DNA of 64,000 bases from Allosphingosinicella sp. (GCA_030447665.1 JAUJOJ010000011.1:31694-95693), one strand, 5' to 3'; counted from the stretch's first letter, positions 1-9,182 are shown. Notes: generated from the sequence alone by a model not told the origin. Numbers and translations are program-made.

Positions 1-6
1 CATCAC

Positions 7-291
7 ATGAAGCTCATCATCAAGGCCGCCGCTTTCTCCGGCTTCCTCGCGCTCGCCGCTTGCGGCGGCAGCGAGGCCGGCGACAACATCCAAGCCGCCG
101 CGGACAACCAGGCCGAGGCGCTGGAGAGTGAGGCCGCGAACCTTTCGGAGCAGGCGGACAATATGGCCGGCAACGCCGCCGACAGCCTGGAGAACCAGGC
201 CGCCGCGCTCGAGGACCAGGCTTCCAACGTCCAGGAAGCGGGCGAAAACGCCGCCGCGAACGCCAGCGACGCCGCTGCCAACCAGCAGTAG
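7..291 (+). CDS. Small alanine-rich lipoprotein
   Basis: A 94-residue protein that starts with a short lipoprotein signal peptide: a charged start (MKLIIK), a hydrophobic stretch and a lipobox LAAC, so Cys19 would be lipidated. The rest is a low-complexity helical segment rich in Ala, Gln, Asn and Glu with heptad-like spacing (repeated ADN/NQAxxLE). It probably lies in the periplasm, anchored to a membrane. No enzymatic motif is visible and I do not recognise a family. A strong hairpin terminator follows directly, so it looks monocistronic. The gene begins only 6 bases into the window, so its promoter is not seen. Confidence 0.7.
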   Translation: MKLIIKAAAFSGFLALAACGGSEAGDNIQAAADNQAEALESEAANLSEQADNMAGNAADSLENQAAALEDQASNVQEAGENAAANASDAAANQQ

Positions 292-304
292 ACCTGGCAC
301 ATTG

Positions 305-340
305 AGGGCTGCCGCCCACAGGTGACGGCAGCCCTTTTCT
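305..340 (+). terminator. Rho-independent terminator
   Basis: A 9-bp perfect stem (gggctgccg / cggcagccc) with an 11-base loop is followed by TTTTCTTT. It sits 14 bases after the stop of the small lipoprotein gene. Confidence 0.8.
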
Positions 341-389
341 TTGCCGCGCGGAATTGCAGCTCCGGCTTCCTCGGGTCCGCCTTCGAATG

Positions 390-605
390 CTAACTCAGGC
401 GGCCAGCGATTTCCGTTTCGAGCTCGGCCACGAGCGGCTCGATCAACTGCCGCTCCCCTGTTCCGGATGCAAGCTCGCCCCGGGCGTGATGGAGCAGATC
501 ATCCCAATATTTCAGAGTGTCGGCGTGAACAGGCTGCCCGCGCAACCGACGCGCGCTCCGAACAGCCGCCGCCAGATTTTCCCGGATGCTGCCGTGCAGC
601 TTCAT
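390..605 (-). CDS. Small helical protein downstream of groEL
   Basis: A 71-residue protein beginning MKLHGSIRENLAAAVRSARR, with mixed charged and hydrophobic residues compatible with two or three amphipathic helices. It starts 28 bases after the groEL stop on the same strand, so it would be the third gene of a groES-groEL transcript. The start has no convincing Shine-Dalgarno sequence (only GGCGGCGG), which makes translation uncertain. No family is recognised. Position suggests heat-shock co-expression, but that is inference only. Confidence 0.5.
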   Translation of the reverse strand: MKLHGSIRENLAAAVRSARRLRGQPVHADTLKYWDDLLHHARGELASGTGERQLIEPLVAELETEIAGRLS

Positions 606-633
606 GCCGCCGCCAATGCAACCTGGCCCCGCA

Positions 634-2277
634 TCAGAAGCTCATGCCTCCCATACCGCTCATGCCCGATGCCGTGGCCGACTGGTCTGATCCGGTATCC
701 GGCAACTCGGCGATCGCGGCTTCAGTGGTGATGATGAGACCAGCGACCGATGCTGCATCCTGCAGGGCCGAGCGCACCACTTTCGTGGGATCGATGACGC
801 CGGCCTGGACAAGGTCCTCATAGGTTTCGGACTGTGCATTGAATCCGAGGTTCTGGTCGTTGCCGTCGATCAGCTTGCCGGCGACGACCGCACCGTCATG
901 TCCGGCATTTTCGGCGATCTGCCGCAGCGGCGCCTGAAGCGACCTTCGCACGATATCGATGCCGCGGGTCTGGTCGGCATTGATGCCCGTGACATCGTCC
1001 AGCGCCTTCGATGCATAGAGGAGAGCGGTGCCGCCGCCGGCGACGATCCCTTCCTCGACGGCCGCTCGCGTGGCGTGGAGCGCGTCGTCGACCCGGTCCT
1101 TGCGCTCCTTCACTTCGACTTCGGAGGAGCCGCCGACCTTGATCACGGCCACGCCGCCGGAAAGCTTGGCGAGGCGCTCCTGAAGCTTCTCCATGTCATA
1201 TTCGCTGTCGGAGCGCTCGATCTGCCCGCGTATGGCATCGGCACGGGCTTTGATTGCCTCGGCGGTGCCCGCCCCGTCGACGATGGTGGTCGTCTCCTTG
1301 TCGATGGTGACCCGCTTCGCCGTGCCGAGCATGTCCAGCGTTACATTCTCAAGCTTGATGCCAAGGTCTTCCGAGATCATCTGGCCATCGATAATGACGC
1401 CGATATCCTCGAGCATCGCCTTGCGGCGATCGCCGAAGCCGGGCGCCTTTACGGCCGCGACCTTGAGGCCGCCCCGGAGCTTGTTGACCACCAAGGTGGC
1501 AAGGGCCTCTCCCTCGACGTCTTCGGCAATGATGAGCAGCGGCCGACCGGTCTGAACAATGGCTTCAAGCACGGGCAGCATCGACTGCAGGTTGGACAGC
1601 TTCTTCTCGAGCAGAAGGATGTAAGGGTCGCCAAGCTCGACCTTCATCGTTTCCGCATTGGTGATGAAGTAGGGGGAAAGGTAGCCGCGATCGAACTGCA
1701 TTCCCTCCACCACGTCGAGCTCGAATTCGATTCCGCTGGCCTCCTCGACGGTGATCACACCTTCCTTGCCCACTTTCTCCATCGCCTCGGCAATCTTGCG
1801 GCCGACCACCTCGTCGCCGTTGGACGATATGATGCCGACCTGGGCAATCTCCTCATTGTTTGAGACGGGCCGGGAACGCCCCTTCAGATCTTCCACAACA
1901 TGAGTGACGGCCAGATCGATGCCGCGCTTGAGGTCCATCGGCCCCGCGCCGGCGGCGACGGACTTCATGCCTTCGCGCACCATCGCCTGAGCAAGCACCG
2001 TGGCCGTGGTCGTGCCGTCGCCGGCATGATCATGAGTCCTCGATGCGACCGTCCGAAGCAGCTGCGCACCCATATTCTCGAACTTGTCGGTGAGGTCGAT
2101 CTCCTTGGCGACGGTCACGCCATCCTTGGTGATGCGCGGCGCGCCGTAGCTCTTGCCGAGCAGGACGTTCCTGCCCTTCGGGCCCAACGTGACCCGCACG
2201 GCATTGGCGAGAATATCGACGCCGCGGGTAATCCCTTCGCGGGCATCGCGTGAAAATCTGACTTCTTTGGCTGACAT
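634..2277 (-). CDS. groEL: Chaperonin GroEL (Hsp60), probable second paralogue
   Basis: A 547-residue class I chaperonin that forms the ATP-driven folding chamber with GroES in the cytoplasm. The N-terminus [20 protein letters not shown], the phosphate-binding LGPKGRNV, the catalytic-loop GDGTTTAT (about residues 86-93), [12 protein letters not shown] with the conserved Asp (about 395) and the Gly/Met tail [10 protein letters not shown] are all present. The segment before GDGTT reads SRTHDHA rather than the usual SKTNDVA, which is typical of divergent second copies in alphaproteobacteria. The start was chosen at the Met giving the family N-terminus. An in-frame upstream extension runs back over groES and is not credible. 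It lies 86 bases downstream of groES. Confidence 0.97.
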   Translation of the reverse strand: MSAKEVRFSRDAREGITRGVDILANAVRVTLGPKGRNVLLGKSYGAPRITKDGVTVAKEIDLTDKFENMGAQLLRTVASRTHDHAGDGTTTATVLAQAMVREGMKSVAAGAGPMDLKRGIDLAVTHVVEDLKGRSRPVSNNEEIAQVGIISSNGDEVVGRKIAEAMEKVGKEGVITVEEASGIEFELDVVEGMQFDRGYLSPYFITNAETMKVELGDPYILLLEKKLSNLQSMLPVLEAIVQTGRPLLIIAEDVEGEALATLVVNKLRGGLKVAAVKAPGFGDRRKAMLEDIGVIIDGQMISEDLGIKLENVTLDMLGTAKRVTIDKETTTIVDGAGTAEAIKARADAIRGQIERSDSEYDMEKLQERLAKLSGGVAVIKVGGSSEVEVKERKDRVDDALHATRAAVEEGIVAGGGTALLYASKALDDVTGINADQTRGIDIVRRSLQAPLRQIAENAGHDGAVVAGKLIDGNDQNLGFNAQSETYEDLVQAGVIDPTKVVRSALQDAASVAGLIITTEAAIAELPDTGSDQSATASGMSGMGGMSF

Positions 2278-2363
2278 GATCGCTGTCCTTTTGTGGCGCC
2301 GGCCCGGCTTGGCGGGCGGCTGAAACGAGGCTTGAAAGGGCGTGCTGGACGAAGTGCAGGAGC

Positions 2364-2651
2364 TCAGGCGAGGACGCCAAGCACGTCGCTTTCCTTCATG
2401 ATGAGGAGGTCTTCCCCGTTCAGCTTCACTTCGGAACCGGACCACTTTCCGAAAAGGATCTTGTCCCCCGCCTTGAGATCGAGCGGCGTGATCGTTCCAT
2501 CCTCGGCGCGCGCGCCGCTGCCGATCGAGACGACTTCGCCTTCCTGGGGCTTTTCCTGGGCGGTGTCCGGAATGATGATGCCGCCCGCGGTCTTCGTGGC
2601 CGCCTCGATGCGGCGAACCAGAACGCGGTCGTGTAGCGGGCGAAAGGTCAT
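2364..2651 (-). CDS. groES: Co-chaperonin GroES (Hsp10)
   Basis: A 95-residue co-chaperonin that caps the GroEL ring. It begins [17 protein letters not shown], followed by the mobile loop with the GroEL-contacting GGIIIPD at about residues 23-29, and ends with the [16 protein letters not shown] strand. Length is normal for the family. It is the first gene of a groES-groEL operon, and a CIRCE palindrome lies about 80 bases upstream, so HrcA repression with heat-shock induction is expected. Confidence 0.97.
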   Translation of the reverse strand: MTFRPLHDRVLVRRIEAATKTAGGIIIPDTAQEKPQEGEVVSIGSGARAEDGTITPLDLKAGDKILFGKWSGSEVKLNGEDLLIMKESDVLGVLA

Positions 2652-2728
2652 GATCGGCTCTCCTCTTGCTGGTTCGCGACGAAATCGTCGCTCTCACAAG
2701 CGGGGAGCCAGCGCTGCCAATTTGCGGA

Positions 2729-2755
2729 TTGGCACTCTCAGCTTCGAAGTGCCAA
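2729..2755. promoter_or_regulatory. CIRCE element (HrcA operator) upstream of groES
   Basis: TTGGCACTC, 9 bases, AAGTGCCAA. This matches the CIRCE layout TTAGCACTC-N9-GAGTGCTAA with a central 9-base spacer. It sits about 80 bases upstream of groES, the usual place for HrcA control of groESL. Confidence 0.88.
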
Positions 2756-2936
2756 TCCCGTGTGAGCCGGAATCGGCCCGGCGTCAAGCGGACAGGCGCC
2801 GCGTGCGGAGGGCCCGGACAATCGGCGTGCTATCCGGGCCGCAACCTGCTACAAGGTTGGATCACCTGATTTTCCCGCAAGCATCCTGTGACAGAGAGAC
2901 CTCGAGTGCTCCCGCTTGCTTACAAGGTGAAACGCC

Positions 2937-3173
2937 ATGGCCGACCAGCCGATCACGCAGCAACCCGGTTCGTCCGGAGCTGATTCCAGCTCAGCGTCCT
3001 CGACCCCTGCCGCCGGCGATGGAGCGGGATCAGGGTCTCCGGCCGAGCTGGCCCGACGCGGCATCGTGCGCGTCAGCGTCGATCAGTTCGAAGTGGGAGG
3101 TTATCGCTACACCAGCCTCAAGGATGCGATCGCCCAGTCTGACCGCGCGAGTGCGCCGGGCCTCCCCTCATGA
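2937..3173 (+). CDS. Small protein with disordered N-terminus
   Basis: A 78-residue protein. The first 40 or so residues are Ser/Ala/Gly/Pro-rich and look disordered. The C-terminal part (RRGIVRVSVDQFEVGGYRYT) has beta-strand character and probably folds. An AAGGTG ribosome binding site precedes the ATG by 7 bases. Its stop overlaps the ATG of the next small gene (ATGA), so the two are translationally coupled. No family recognised. Confidence 0.6.
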   Translation: MADQPITQQPGSSGADSSSASSTPAAGDGAGSGSPAELARRGIVRVSVDQFEVGGYRYTSLKDAIAQSDRASAPGLPS

Positions 3174-3325
3174 TCTTTCATGACCTTTTCGGCACCCACA
3201 CCGCGGATCTGAAGACCAGCCATTGGTCGCACGGCCACTTCGTGAGTGAATGCACCCGTTGCGATAAACAGATGATCAAGCTGCCGGGACAGCCCTGGCG
3301 GTTGGACGTGGCCGGCAGCCGCTGA
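3170..3325 (+). CDS. 51-residue protein with a CxxC knuckle
   Basis: A very short gene that starts in an ATGA overlap with the preceding gene. The 51-residue product begins MIFHDLFGTHTADLK and has a single CTRC knuckle (about residues 28-31), with several histidines just upstream (SHWSHGHF), so it may bind a metal ion. It ends with a short basic/hydrophobic tail containing IKLPGQPW. Third codon positions are G/C-rich as in its neighbours. No family recognised. The overlap and composition support a real gene. Confidence 0.55.
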   Translation: MIFHDLFGTHTADLKTSHWSHGHFVSECTRCDKQMIKLPGQPWRLDVAGSR

Positions 3326-3362
3326 AAAAAGCTGTGGATAGCCGAGCCTGGAAGGATAGCGG

Positions 3363-3623
3363 ATGGCGATACGAACCCTGCGCAGGCAAGTCGAATTCGC
3401 CTCGCCCTTCACGCTGAAGCCGATTGACGGCGTCCTGCCGCCGGGCAGCTACGATGTGGAAGTCGACGAGGAGGAGCTGATCGGAATGCACAATTCCGGC
3501 TTCGTCAGGGTCGCCACCTTGTTCACCGTCGAGCGGGGCGGAATGAGCCGCGTCTATACCGTTGAGGCCGCGGATCTGGATGCCGCGCTGATCAGAGACG
3601 GTCAGCCCGCGCTTCAGCGGTGA
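3363..3623 (+). CDS. Hypothetical 86-residue protein
   Basis: An 86-residue protein beginning MAIRTLRRQVEFASPFTLK. GGAAGGA lies about 8 bases before the ATG. It alternates strand-like segments (VEFASPFTLK, GSYDVEVDEEEL, VATLFTVE, RVYTVE) and has no signal peptide, so it is probably a small cytoplasmic beta protein. It follows the two overlapping small genes at 2937-3325 in the same direction and may be co-transcribed with them. Function unknown. Confidence 0.65.
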   Translation: MAIRTLRRQVEFASPFTLKPIDGVLPPGSYDVEVDEEELIGMHNSGFVRVATLFTVERGGMSRVYTVEAADLDAALIRDGQPALQR

Positions 3624-3854
3624 CGGCTTCGGCGAGAGCGCATAGCTTCCGCCCTCAACCGATCGGGCGCTAACGAGTCGCCGGTGGGGCAATTTCATCT
3701 TTTCCGTAGAAAATAGATACGATAATCAGCAAAACCGATTAGTAGCAGGACATCTTCACTTGGGAGCGCCACCCCACCGACGATCATGCGGCTCTGATCG
3801 GCCTCAGCGACGAAGCCGCGGCACGCATGGACGCCTATCTGGAGGCCGCGCGGC

Positions 3855-3927
3855 TAGAGCCAGATCGATTTGAGGTGGAAGCGCTTCGCGCTTCCGCCGA
3901 AAGCGTGAATCAGGGCATCTGGCTCTA
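3855..3927. repeat. Palindromic repeat, family B
   Basis: A 73-base element bounded by the inverted repeat TAGAGCCAGAT / ATCTGGCTCTA. Its core GAGGTGGAAGCGCTTCGCGC is shared with copies near 18.7, 53.5, 55.1 and 63.8 kb. It lies in the gene-poor stretch after 3623, about 12 bases before a family C repeat. Confidence 0.75.
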
Positions 3928-3939
3928 TTCAGATGGTTG

Positions 3940-3990
3940 AGACCAAGATTCACGCTTCAGGTTGATTCAACCTGAAGCGATCTTGGTCTA
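3940..3990. repeat. Palindromic repeat, family C
   Basis: A nearly perfect hairpin. AGACCAAGATTCACGCTTCAGG pairs with the opposite arm CCTGAAGCGATCTTGGTCT around a short loop. Related copies occur near 19.5, 43.8 and 56.4 kb. Confidence 0.75.
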
Positions 3991-3992
3991 GT

Positions 3993-4194
3993 GTGGCCGC
4001 TCATTTCATGACACTCACCACAGCGGACCCGCCGCCAGAGCAGGGGCTCTCGCAAGAGGCGCTCGCCCTGGGCTGCGGCCTCGATCAAAGCGATGTCGGC
4101 GGGGTCGAACGAGGCGCGGAACGTCAGCCTGACAAACATCCGCTGCATCGCCGAGGGGCTTCAGGCGAAGCCAGCGGAACTCTTCGCAGAATAA
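3993..4194 (+). pseudogene. Decayed XRE-family helix-turn-helix regulator
   Basis: Reading from about 4033 gives EQGLSQEALAL..GLDxSDVGGVERGA, the recognition part of a Cro/C1-type HTH. The frame then breaks, and the family C-terminus RNVSLTNIRCIAEGLQAKPA ending LFAE-stop continues in another frame. Restoring two bases in GCGCGG at about 4112 joins them. The N-terminal helix is also poorly conserved, so this may be a genuine pseudogene rather than only a read error. No ribosome binding site is visible. Confidence 0.6.
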
Positions 4195-4323
4195 GCGATA
4201 TAAGCTGAGCGACCGTCATCGGCGGATCGGCGATCCGGCGCCAGTTTGGGCGGGGAATGGGCCCCGCGGTTTCCCGCGAGGCCTTTCCCAGAACCGGCCC
4301 CATTGCGATGGAGGCGAAGCCGT
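4195..4323. other. Intergenic region after pnp
   Basis: It contains a GC-rich inverted repeat (ccccgcggtttcccgcgagg, about 4262-4281) just past the pnp stop that could act as a pnp terminator, though without a clear T-run. Nothing else is recognisable. Confidence 0.3.
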
Positions 4324-6771
4324 TTAGGTGTCGTCGCGGGTCAGGAAGGCCGGCGCGAATTCGGGCGCGGGGCCGTCGTCGTTGCCGCCGCCTTCGCGGC
4401 CCCGACCGCGGTCCCCGCGGTCATCCCCACGACCTCCACGATCGCCGCCGTCATCCCCACGGCCTCCGCGGTCGCCGCCTTCGGCGCGCGGGCCGCGGTC
4501 GCCGCGGCCTTCGCCGCCACGACCCCCGCGATCGCCGCGGCCTTCGCCGTCGCGGCGCGGGCCACGGTCACGGCCGCCGCCGCCGCCGCCGCCGCCATCG
4601 CGGCGCGGACCACGGTCGCGATCGCCACGCGGCCGATCCTCACGGCCCTCGCGCGGAGGACGCGTGTCCTCCAGCTCGGCGCCGGTTTCCTGATCGACGA
4701 CGCGCATCGACAGGCGGACCTTGCCGCGCTGGTCGATCTCGAGCACCTTGACCTTCACCTCCTGGCCTTCGGACAGGGCATCGGCGACTTTCTCGACGCG
4801 CTCGTTCCTGATCTCCGAGACGTGGACGAGACCGTCCTTGCCGCCCATGAAGTTCACGAAAGCGCCGAAATCGACCAAATTGACGACCTTGCCGCTGTAA
4901 ACCTTGCCGACTTCCGCCTCTTCGACGATGCCTTGGATCCAGCGGCGCGCCGCCTCGATCTGGTTGAGGTCGGACGAGCTGATCTTGATCAGGCCTTCGT
5001 CGTCGATGTCGACCTTGGCGCCGGTCTCGGCAACGATTTCGCGGATCACCTTACCGCCGGTGCCGATGACTTCGCGGATCTTCGCCTTGTCGATCTGCAT
5101 CGTCTCGATCCGCGGCGCATGCGCGGAAAGCTCGCCGCGGACTTCGCCCAGCGCCTTGGCCATCTCGCCGAGAATATGGGCGCGGCCGTCACGCGCCTGA
5201 TCGAGCGCCACCCGCATGATCTCCTCGGTGATGCCGGCGATCTTGATGTCCATCTGGAGCGAGGTGATGCCCGCTTCGGTTCCGGCCACCTTGAAGTCCA
5301 TGTCGCCGAGATGGTCCTCGTCGCCGAGGATGTCGGAGATCACCGCGAAGTCCTTACCTTCCAGGATGAGGCCCATGGCGATGCCCGCCACCGGCCGCTT
5401 CAGCGGAACGCCCGCATCCATCAGCGACAAGGACGCGCCGCAGACGGTCGCCATCGACGAGGAGCCGTTGCTCTCCGTGATGTCGGCCAGGACGCGGATC
5501 GTGTAGGGGAATTCGTCCTTGGTCGGCAGCATCGGGTGGATGGCGCGCCAGGCGAGCTTGCCGTGCCCGACCTCCCGCCGTCCCGGCGCGCCGAAGCGGC
5601 CCACTTCGCCGACCGAATAAGGCGGGAAGTTATAGTGCAGCATGAAATGCTCGTAATTGAGCCCGGTGAGGCCGTCGATCATCTGCTCGGCGTCCTTGGT
5701 GCCGAGCGTGGTGGTGACGATCGCCTGCGTCTCGCCGCGGGTGAACAGGGCCGAGCCGTGGGTGCGCGGCAGGAAGCCGACCATCGCCTCGATCGGGCGC
5801 ACCGTCTTCGTGTCGCGGCCGTCGATGCGGCGGCCTTCCTTGAGGATCGCGGTGCGGACGATCTCCGCCTCCAGCTTCTTGCCGAGCTTGCCGGCCTTGA
5901 GCTTGGTCTGCGGATCGGCGTCGGCGAACGCATCCTTGAACGGCGTCTTGGCCGCCGCGATCGCGGCGACGCGCTCGGCCTTGCCGACCAGCTTGTAAGC
6001 CGTTTCGAGGCCGTTGCCGGCGAGATCGCGCAGCTTGCCGAGGATGTCGCTGCTCGCGCCCTCGTCCTGGTGGAGCTCCCAGGGTTCCTTGGCGGCCTGC
6101 TCGGCGAGGCGGATGATCGCGTCGATCACCGGCTTCGACTGCTCGTGCGCGAACATGACGGCGCGGAGCATGACGTCCTCCGAAAGCTCCTTGGCCTCGG
6201 ATTCCACCATCAGCACCGCGTCGCGAGTGCCGGCGACGGCGAGATCGAGCTCGCCCTCCGCAATCTGCTCGAGCGACGGGTTGAGCTGATACTCGCCGTC
6301 CTTGTAGCCGACCCTGGCAGCGGCGATCGGGCCCATGAAGGGAACGCCCGAAAGGGTGAGCGCGGCCGAGGCGGCGATCATCGCCAGAATGTCGGGCTCG
6401 TTCTCCCCGTCATAGGAAAGGACGTGCGCGATCACGAGCACTTCGTTGTAGAAGCCTTCCGGGAACAAAGGTCTGATCGGACGGTCGATGAGACGGCTGG
6501 TGAGCGTCTCCTTTTCCGTGGCGCCGCGCTCGCGCTTGAAGAAGCCGCCCGGAATGCGTCCGGCAGCCGAATATTTTTCCTGATAGTGAACGGTGAGGGG
6601 GAAGAAATCCTGCCCTTCCTTCACGCTCTTGGCCGCGGTAACGGCGCAAAGGACGACCGTCTCGCCCAAGGTGGCCAGCACCGCGCCGTCCGCCTGGCGG
6701 GCCACCCGGCCCGTTTCGAGTGTCAGGGTCTTTCCGCCCCACTCGACTTCTACTTTCTTCATATCGAACAT
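4324..6771 (-). CDS. pnp: Polyribonucleotide nucleotidyltransferase (PNPase) with long RG-rich tail
   Basis: An 815-residue phosphorolytic 3'-5' exoribonuclease of RNA turnover. Visible in order: first RNase PH domain (about 5-140), helical linker, second RNase PH domain (about 320-460), KH domain with GTGGKVI (about 560-615), S1 domain (about 625-695). A tail of roughly 115 residues follows, made of repeated [12 protein letters not shown] motifs ending [10 protein letters not shown]. Most alphaproteobacterial PNPases are about 700-720 residues, so the tail is an extension, likely disordered and RNA- or RNase-binding (inference). The start [11 protein letters not shown] is preceded by GGAAGG with 7-base spacing. 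rpsO lies upstream, the classical order. Confidence 0.97.
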   Translation of the reverse strand: MFDMKKVEVEWGGKTLTLETGRVARQADGAVLATLGETVVLCAVTAAKSVKEGQDFFPLTVHYQEKYSAAGRIPGGFFKRERGATEKETLTSRLIDRPIRPLFPEGFYNEVLVIAHVLSYDGENEPDILAMIAASAALTLSGVPFMGPIAAARVGYKDGEYQLNPSLEQIAEGELDLAVAGTRDAVLMVESEAKELSEDVMLRAVMFAHEQSKPVIDAIIRLAEQAAKEPWELHQDEGASSDILGKLRDLAGNGLETAYKLVGKAERVAAIAAAKTPFKDAFADADPQTKLKAGKLGKKLEAEIVRTAILKEGRRIDGRDTKTVRPIEAMVGFLPRTHGSALFTRGETQAIVTTTLGTKDAEQMIDGLTGLNYEHFMLHYNFPPYSVGEVGRFGAPGRREVGHGKLAWRAIHPMLPTKDEFPYTIRVLADITESNGSSSMATVCGASLSLMDAGVPLKRPVAGIAMGLILEGKDFAVISDILGDEDHLGDMDFKVAGTEAGITSLQMDIKIAGITEEIMRVALDQARDGRAHILGEMAKALGEVRGELSAHAPRIETMQIDKAKIREVIGTGGKVIREIVAETGAKVDIDDEGLIKISSSDLNQIEAARRWIQGIVEEAEVGKVYSGKVVNLVDFGAFVNFMGGKDGLVHVSEIRNERVEKVADALSEGQEVKVKVLEIDQRGKVRLSMRVVDQETGAELEDTRPPREGREDRPRGDRDRGPRRDGGGGGGGGRDRGPRRDGEGRGDRGGRGGEGRGDRGPRAEGGDRGGRGDDGGDRGGRGDDRGDRGRGREGGGNDDGPAPEFAPAFLTRDDT

Positions 6772-6872
6772 TTGATTTCCTTCCGTCCGGTCGCCCGATG
6801 CGACCGGGGCCTGTTTCGGACCGATCTGGTCCTGCCAGCCTCGCGGAATTGCTTGCTGGCCGTCCGTTCCTT

Positions 6873-6937
6873 GTTCCCCGGCGAAGGCCGGGGCCCAGCC
6901 CACGGTCGAACTGGATCCCGGCCTCCGCCGGGATGAC
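6873..6937. repeat. Interspersed repeat, family E
   Basis: A bipartite element: CCCCGGCGAAGGCCGGGG, then about 22 bases, then ATCCCGGCCTCCGCCGGGAT. Each half is a self-complementary hairpin. A related fragment lies at about 9096-9150. Confidence 0.65.
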
Positions 6938-6959
6938 AAAAGGGCGCCCAAAGGCGCCC
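6938..6959 (-). terminator. Terminator after rpsO
   Basis: On the minus strand GGGCGCC-TTTG-GGCGCCC is followed by TTTT, only 5 bases past the rpsO stop. It should limit read-through from rpsO into pnp. Confidence 0.75.
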
Positions 6960-6964
6960 ATTCG

Positions 6965-7234
6965 TCACTTGCGAAGGCCGAGCTTCGCGATGAGTGCGGT
7001 GTAGCGCTCCGCGTCGGTCTTCCGGAGATAATCCAGAAGCGAGCGGCGCTTGTTGACGAGCATCAGCAGGCCGCGGCGGGAGTGATTGTCCTTCGCGTGG
7101 GTCTTGAAATGCTCGGTAAGATTGGTGATGCGCTCCGTCAGGATCGCGACCTGGACTTCGGGCGAACCGGTATCGCCGCTGTTCCGGGCATTGTCGTTGA
7201 TGATCTCTTGCTTGCGTTCGGCAGTGACCGACAT
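6965..7234 (-). CDS. rpsO: 30S ribosomal protein S15
   Basis: An 89-residue primary 16S rRNA-binding protein of the small subunit platform. Family motifs [16 protein letters not shown], [19 protein letters not shown] and LLDYLRKxDxERY are intact, and length is exactly typical. AAGGAG precedes the start. It follows truB by 16 bases and precedes pnp, the conserved truB-rpsO-pnp order. Confidence 0.98.
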   Translation of the reverse strand: MSVTAERKQEIINDNARNSGDTGSPEVQVAILTERITNLTEHFKTHAKDNHSRRGLLMLVNKRRSLLDYLRKTDAERYTALIAKLGLRK

Positions 7235-7250
7235 CGTGGACTCCTTGCAC

Positions 7251-8155
7251 CTAGAGGTTGAAGCCGCGCACCACCCGTAACTCGGGCCGAAGCTCATCTT
7301 CGGAAAGCTCCACGAGTGCGACCGGAACAGACGCGTCGGTCGCGAGATGGAGCCCTGGCTTTGCGGCGATCCCGGCCAATCTGCGCCCCTCACGGAGCGC
7401 CCTTGCCTGGTCGGGGGTGACGGGTAGAGCCGGGATGTCGTCCAGCCCCGCCGTCAGCGGCAAGAGTGCCTGTTCAAGCTGGCGCGCTTGGCCGAGTTCG
7501 CTCAATTTGTCCAGCGAAATCGCGGGTTCGAGGGTGAAGGGCCCCGCCTTCACCCGCCTCAACATGGTGACATGACCCACCGTATCAAGGGCGCGCGCGA
7601 TGTCGCGGGCGAGCGAGCGGATATAGGTCCCCTTCGAAACGCAGGCCGACAGGGTGATTTCCTCAGCCTCGTTCCGGCCGGGGCGGGAATGCCGGATCAA
7701 GCTGTGCACCGTCACGGCGCGGGTCTCGAGCTCCACCTCCTCGCCTGCCCTTGCCAGATCGTAGGCGCGGCGCCCGTCCACCTTCAGCGCCGAGTAGATT
7801 GGCGGCACCTGCTCGATCGGCCCGGTGAAGCGGGGAGAAGCGCTTCCACCGCGGCAGGCGACGGCCGCACGTCGGATGTCGCCACCACCTCGCCTTCGGC
7901 ATCCAAGGTGCTCGTCTCCTCGCCGAAGCGGATCGTGAACTCGTAGGCCTTGTCGGCATCGAGCATCCGCCCGGAAAGCTTCGTCGCCTCGCCCAGCGCG
8001 ACGGGCAGCACGCCGCTCGCCAGCGGGTCGAGCGTGCCGCCATGGCCGACCTTGACCTTCGGGTAGCCGCCGTCGCGGAGCGCGCGCTTCACGGCCGCGA
8101 CGATCTGGGTGGAGCCCGGCCCCACCGGCTTGTCGAGGATCAGCCAGCCGTGCAT
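7251..8155 (-). CDS. truB: tRNA pseudouridine-55 synthase TruB (frameshifted here)
   Basis: Makes pseudouridine 55 in the T-loop of tRNAs. The N-terminal part starts [19 protein letters not shown] and carries [12 protein letters not shown] with the catalytic Asp (about residue 45). The reading frame breaks near 7832, after VEALLP, and continues in the next frame as [19 protein letters not shown] through to the PUA-like C-terminus. Adding one C in a CCC run restores [18 protein letters not shown], so a one-base deletion, probably a sequence error, is the simplest explanation. Part of the rimP...pnp operon. Confidence 0.9.
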
Positions 8156-8242
8156 GGGCGCAAAAGGCGTTGCAAGATCAGCCCTTTCCCGACAAGCGCA
8201 AAATCGACGTGCGGCCTGCCTGCGGATCGTCAGCGCAGCCAT

Positions 8243-8466
8243 GTCCTAAGGGACATGGCGACCTGCTGATCCTTGTCGGATCAGATGGCTGGGAGGATCT
8301 CGAAGCCCGATTCTGGGGAATGTCTGGAGCACTTCCCGACCGGGCTTTGAAACTCCCGTTCAGGAAGCTGCTCAAGGTGCGCAGTCCCCCGGATTGGGAC
8401 GCCATCGGCCCGGGGGCATGGCGACGCGACTCAATGGTTCCCACTTTTTCGGGACGTGCACCCACT
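8243..8466. repeat. Composite repeat (family A fragments plus a nested module)
   Basis: The truB-tdk gap of about 310 bases is mostly repeat. CCTTGTCGGATCAGA and GGAGCACTTCCCGA match the two palindromes of family A. The segment 8376-8460 (GTGCGCAGTCCCCCGGA ... TTCCCACTTTTTCGGGACGT) recurs at 54512-54594. No gene is seen in the gap. Confidence 0.6.
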
Positions 8467-9088
8467 CTAGCGCCGGCGCGCGAACCTCAGCTTCAACGGC
8501 TGCTGCGCCTCGGCGGCTTTGAGGCGCTCCATGAAGTGGCCGGCAGAGCGCGATGTAACGGTCGTTGCCGCCGATCTCGGTTTGGGCGCCGCGCTTCACC
8601 GCCCGTCCCTCCTCATCGACCCGAAGGTTCATCGTCGCCTTGCGCCCGCATTCGCAGACCGCTTTCAGCTCGATCAGCGCATCGGCAAGCGCCAGCAGAG
8701 CGCCGCTGCCTTCGAACAGATTGCCCTGGAAATCGGTGCGCAGGCCATAAGCGAGCACCGGGATGTCGAGCTCGTCGCAAACCGAGGCGAGCTGGAGCAC
8801 CTGCGGCCGGGTGAGGAACTGCGCTTCGTCCACGAGGACGCAGCCGAGCAGGCGCTTCTTGAGCTCCGCCTCGATCTGCGCGCGAAGGTCGGTCTCTCCG
8901 TCATAGCTATGCGCGGACGCCTGCACGCCGATCCGGGAATCGATCACTCCGAAGCCCGATCGGTCGTGAACGGCGGCGGTGTAGAGCATCGTCTGCATGC
9001 CGCGCTCGCGATAGTTGAAGTCGACCTGCAGCAGGTTCGTCGACTTGCCCGCGTTCATCGAGGCGTAGTAGAAATAGAGCTTCGCCAT
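8467..9088 (-). CDS. tdk: Thymidine kinase (C-terminal frameshift)
   Basis: Type II thymidine kinase of the dTMP salvage pathway. It starts MAKLYFYYASMNAGKST with the Walker A loop MNAGKS, followed by DEAQF (Walker B, about residues 87-91), a lasso-like region and the structural-zinc CECGRK. After RYIALCR the frame is lost near 8547. The expected end (HFMERL, then KLRF shortly before the stop) continues in another frame, ending at 8467, so two bases are missing or one is extra. An in-frame extension with repeat-derived residues is the alternative, but its sequence is unlike the family. Confidence 0.88.
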
Positions 9089-9095
9089 CCTCTGG

Positions 9096-9150
9096 TCCGC
9101 ACTCCCCGTCATCCCGGCCTTCGGGGTCCCGTTCGGGGTCCCCCTTCGCT
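9096..9150. repeat. Fragment of family E repeat
   Basis: CGTCATCCCGGCCTTCGGGG followed by a second half GTTCGGGGTCCCCC; related to the element at 6873-6937. It lies just upstream of tdk. Confidence 0.45.
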
Positions 9151-9182
9151 GGCACGGCGGCGCCCGCAACGGAAGCCTCAAA

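Noticed and set aside
2841-2874. Hairpin CAACCT-GCTACA-AGGTTG followed by GATTTT, as a terminator
   Set aside because: The stem is only 6 bp and no gene ends just before it in the required direction.
4380-4660. Tandem-repeat-like array in GC-rich DNA, suspected satellite
   Set aside because: It is the coding sequence of the RG-rich PNPase tail.
4246-6936. An 896-codon open frame on the plus strand opposite pnp
   Set aside because: It is the GC-rich antisense shadow of pnp; its residues are dominated by Ala/Arg/Asp/Leu strings and it has no family features.
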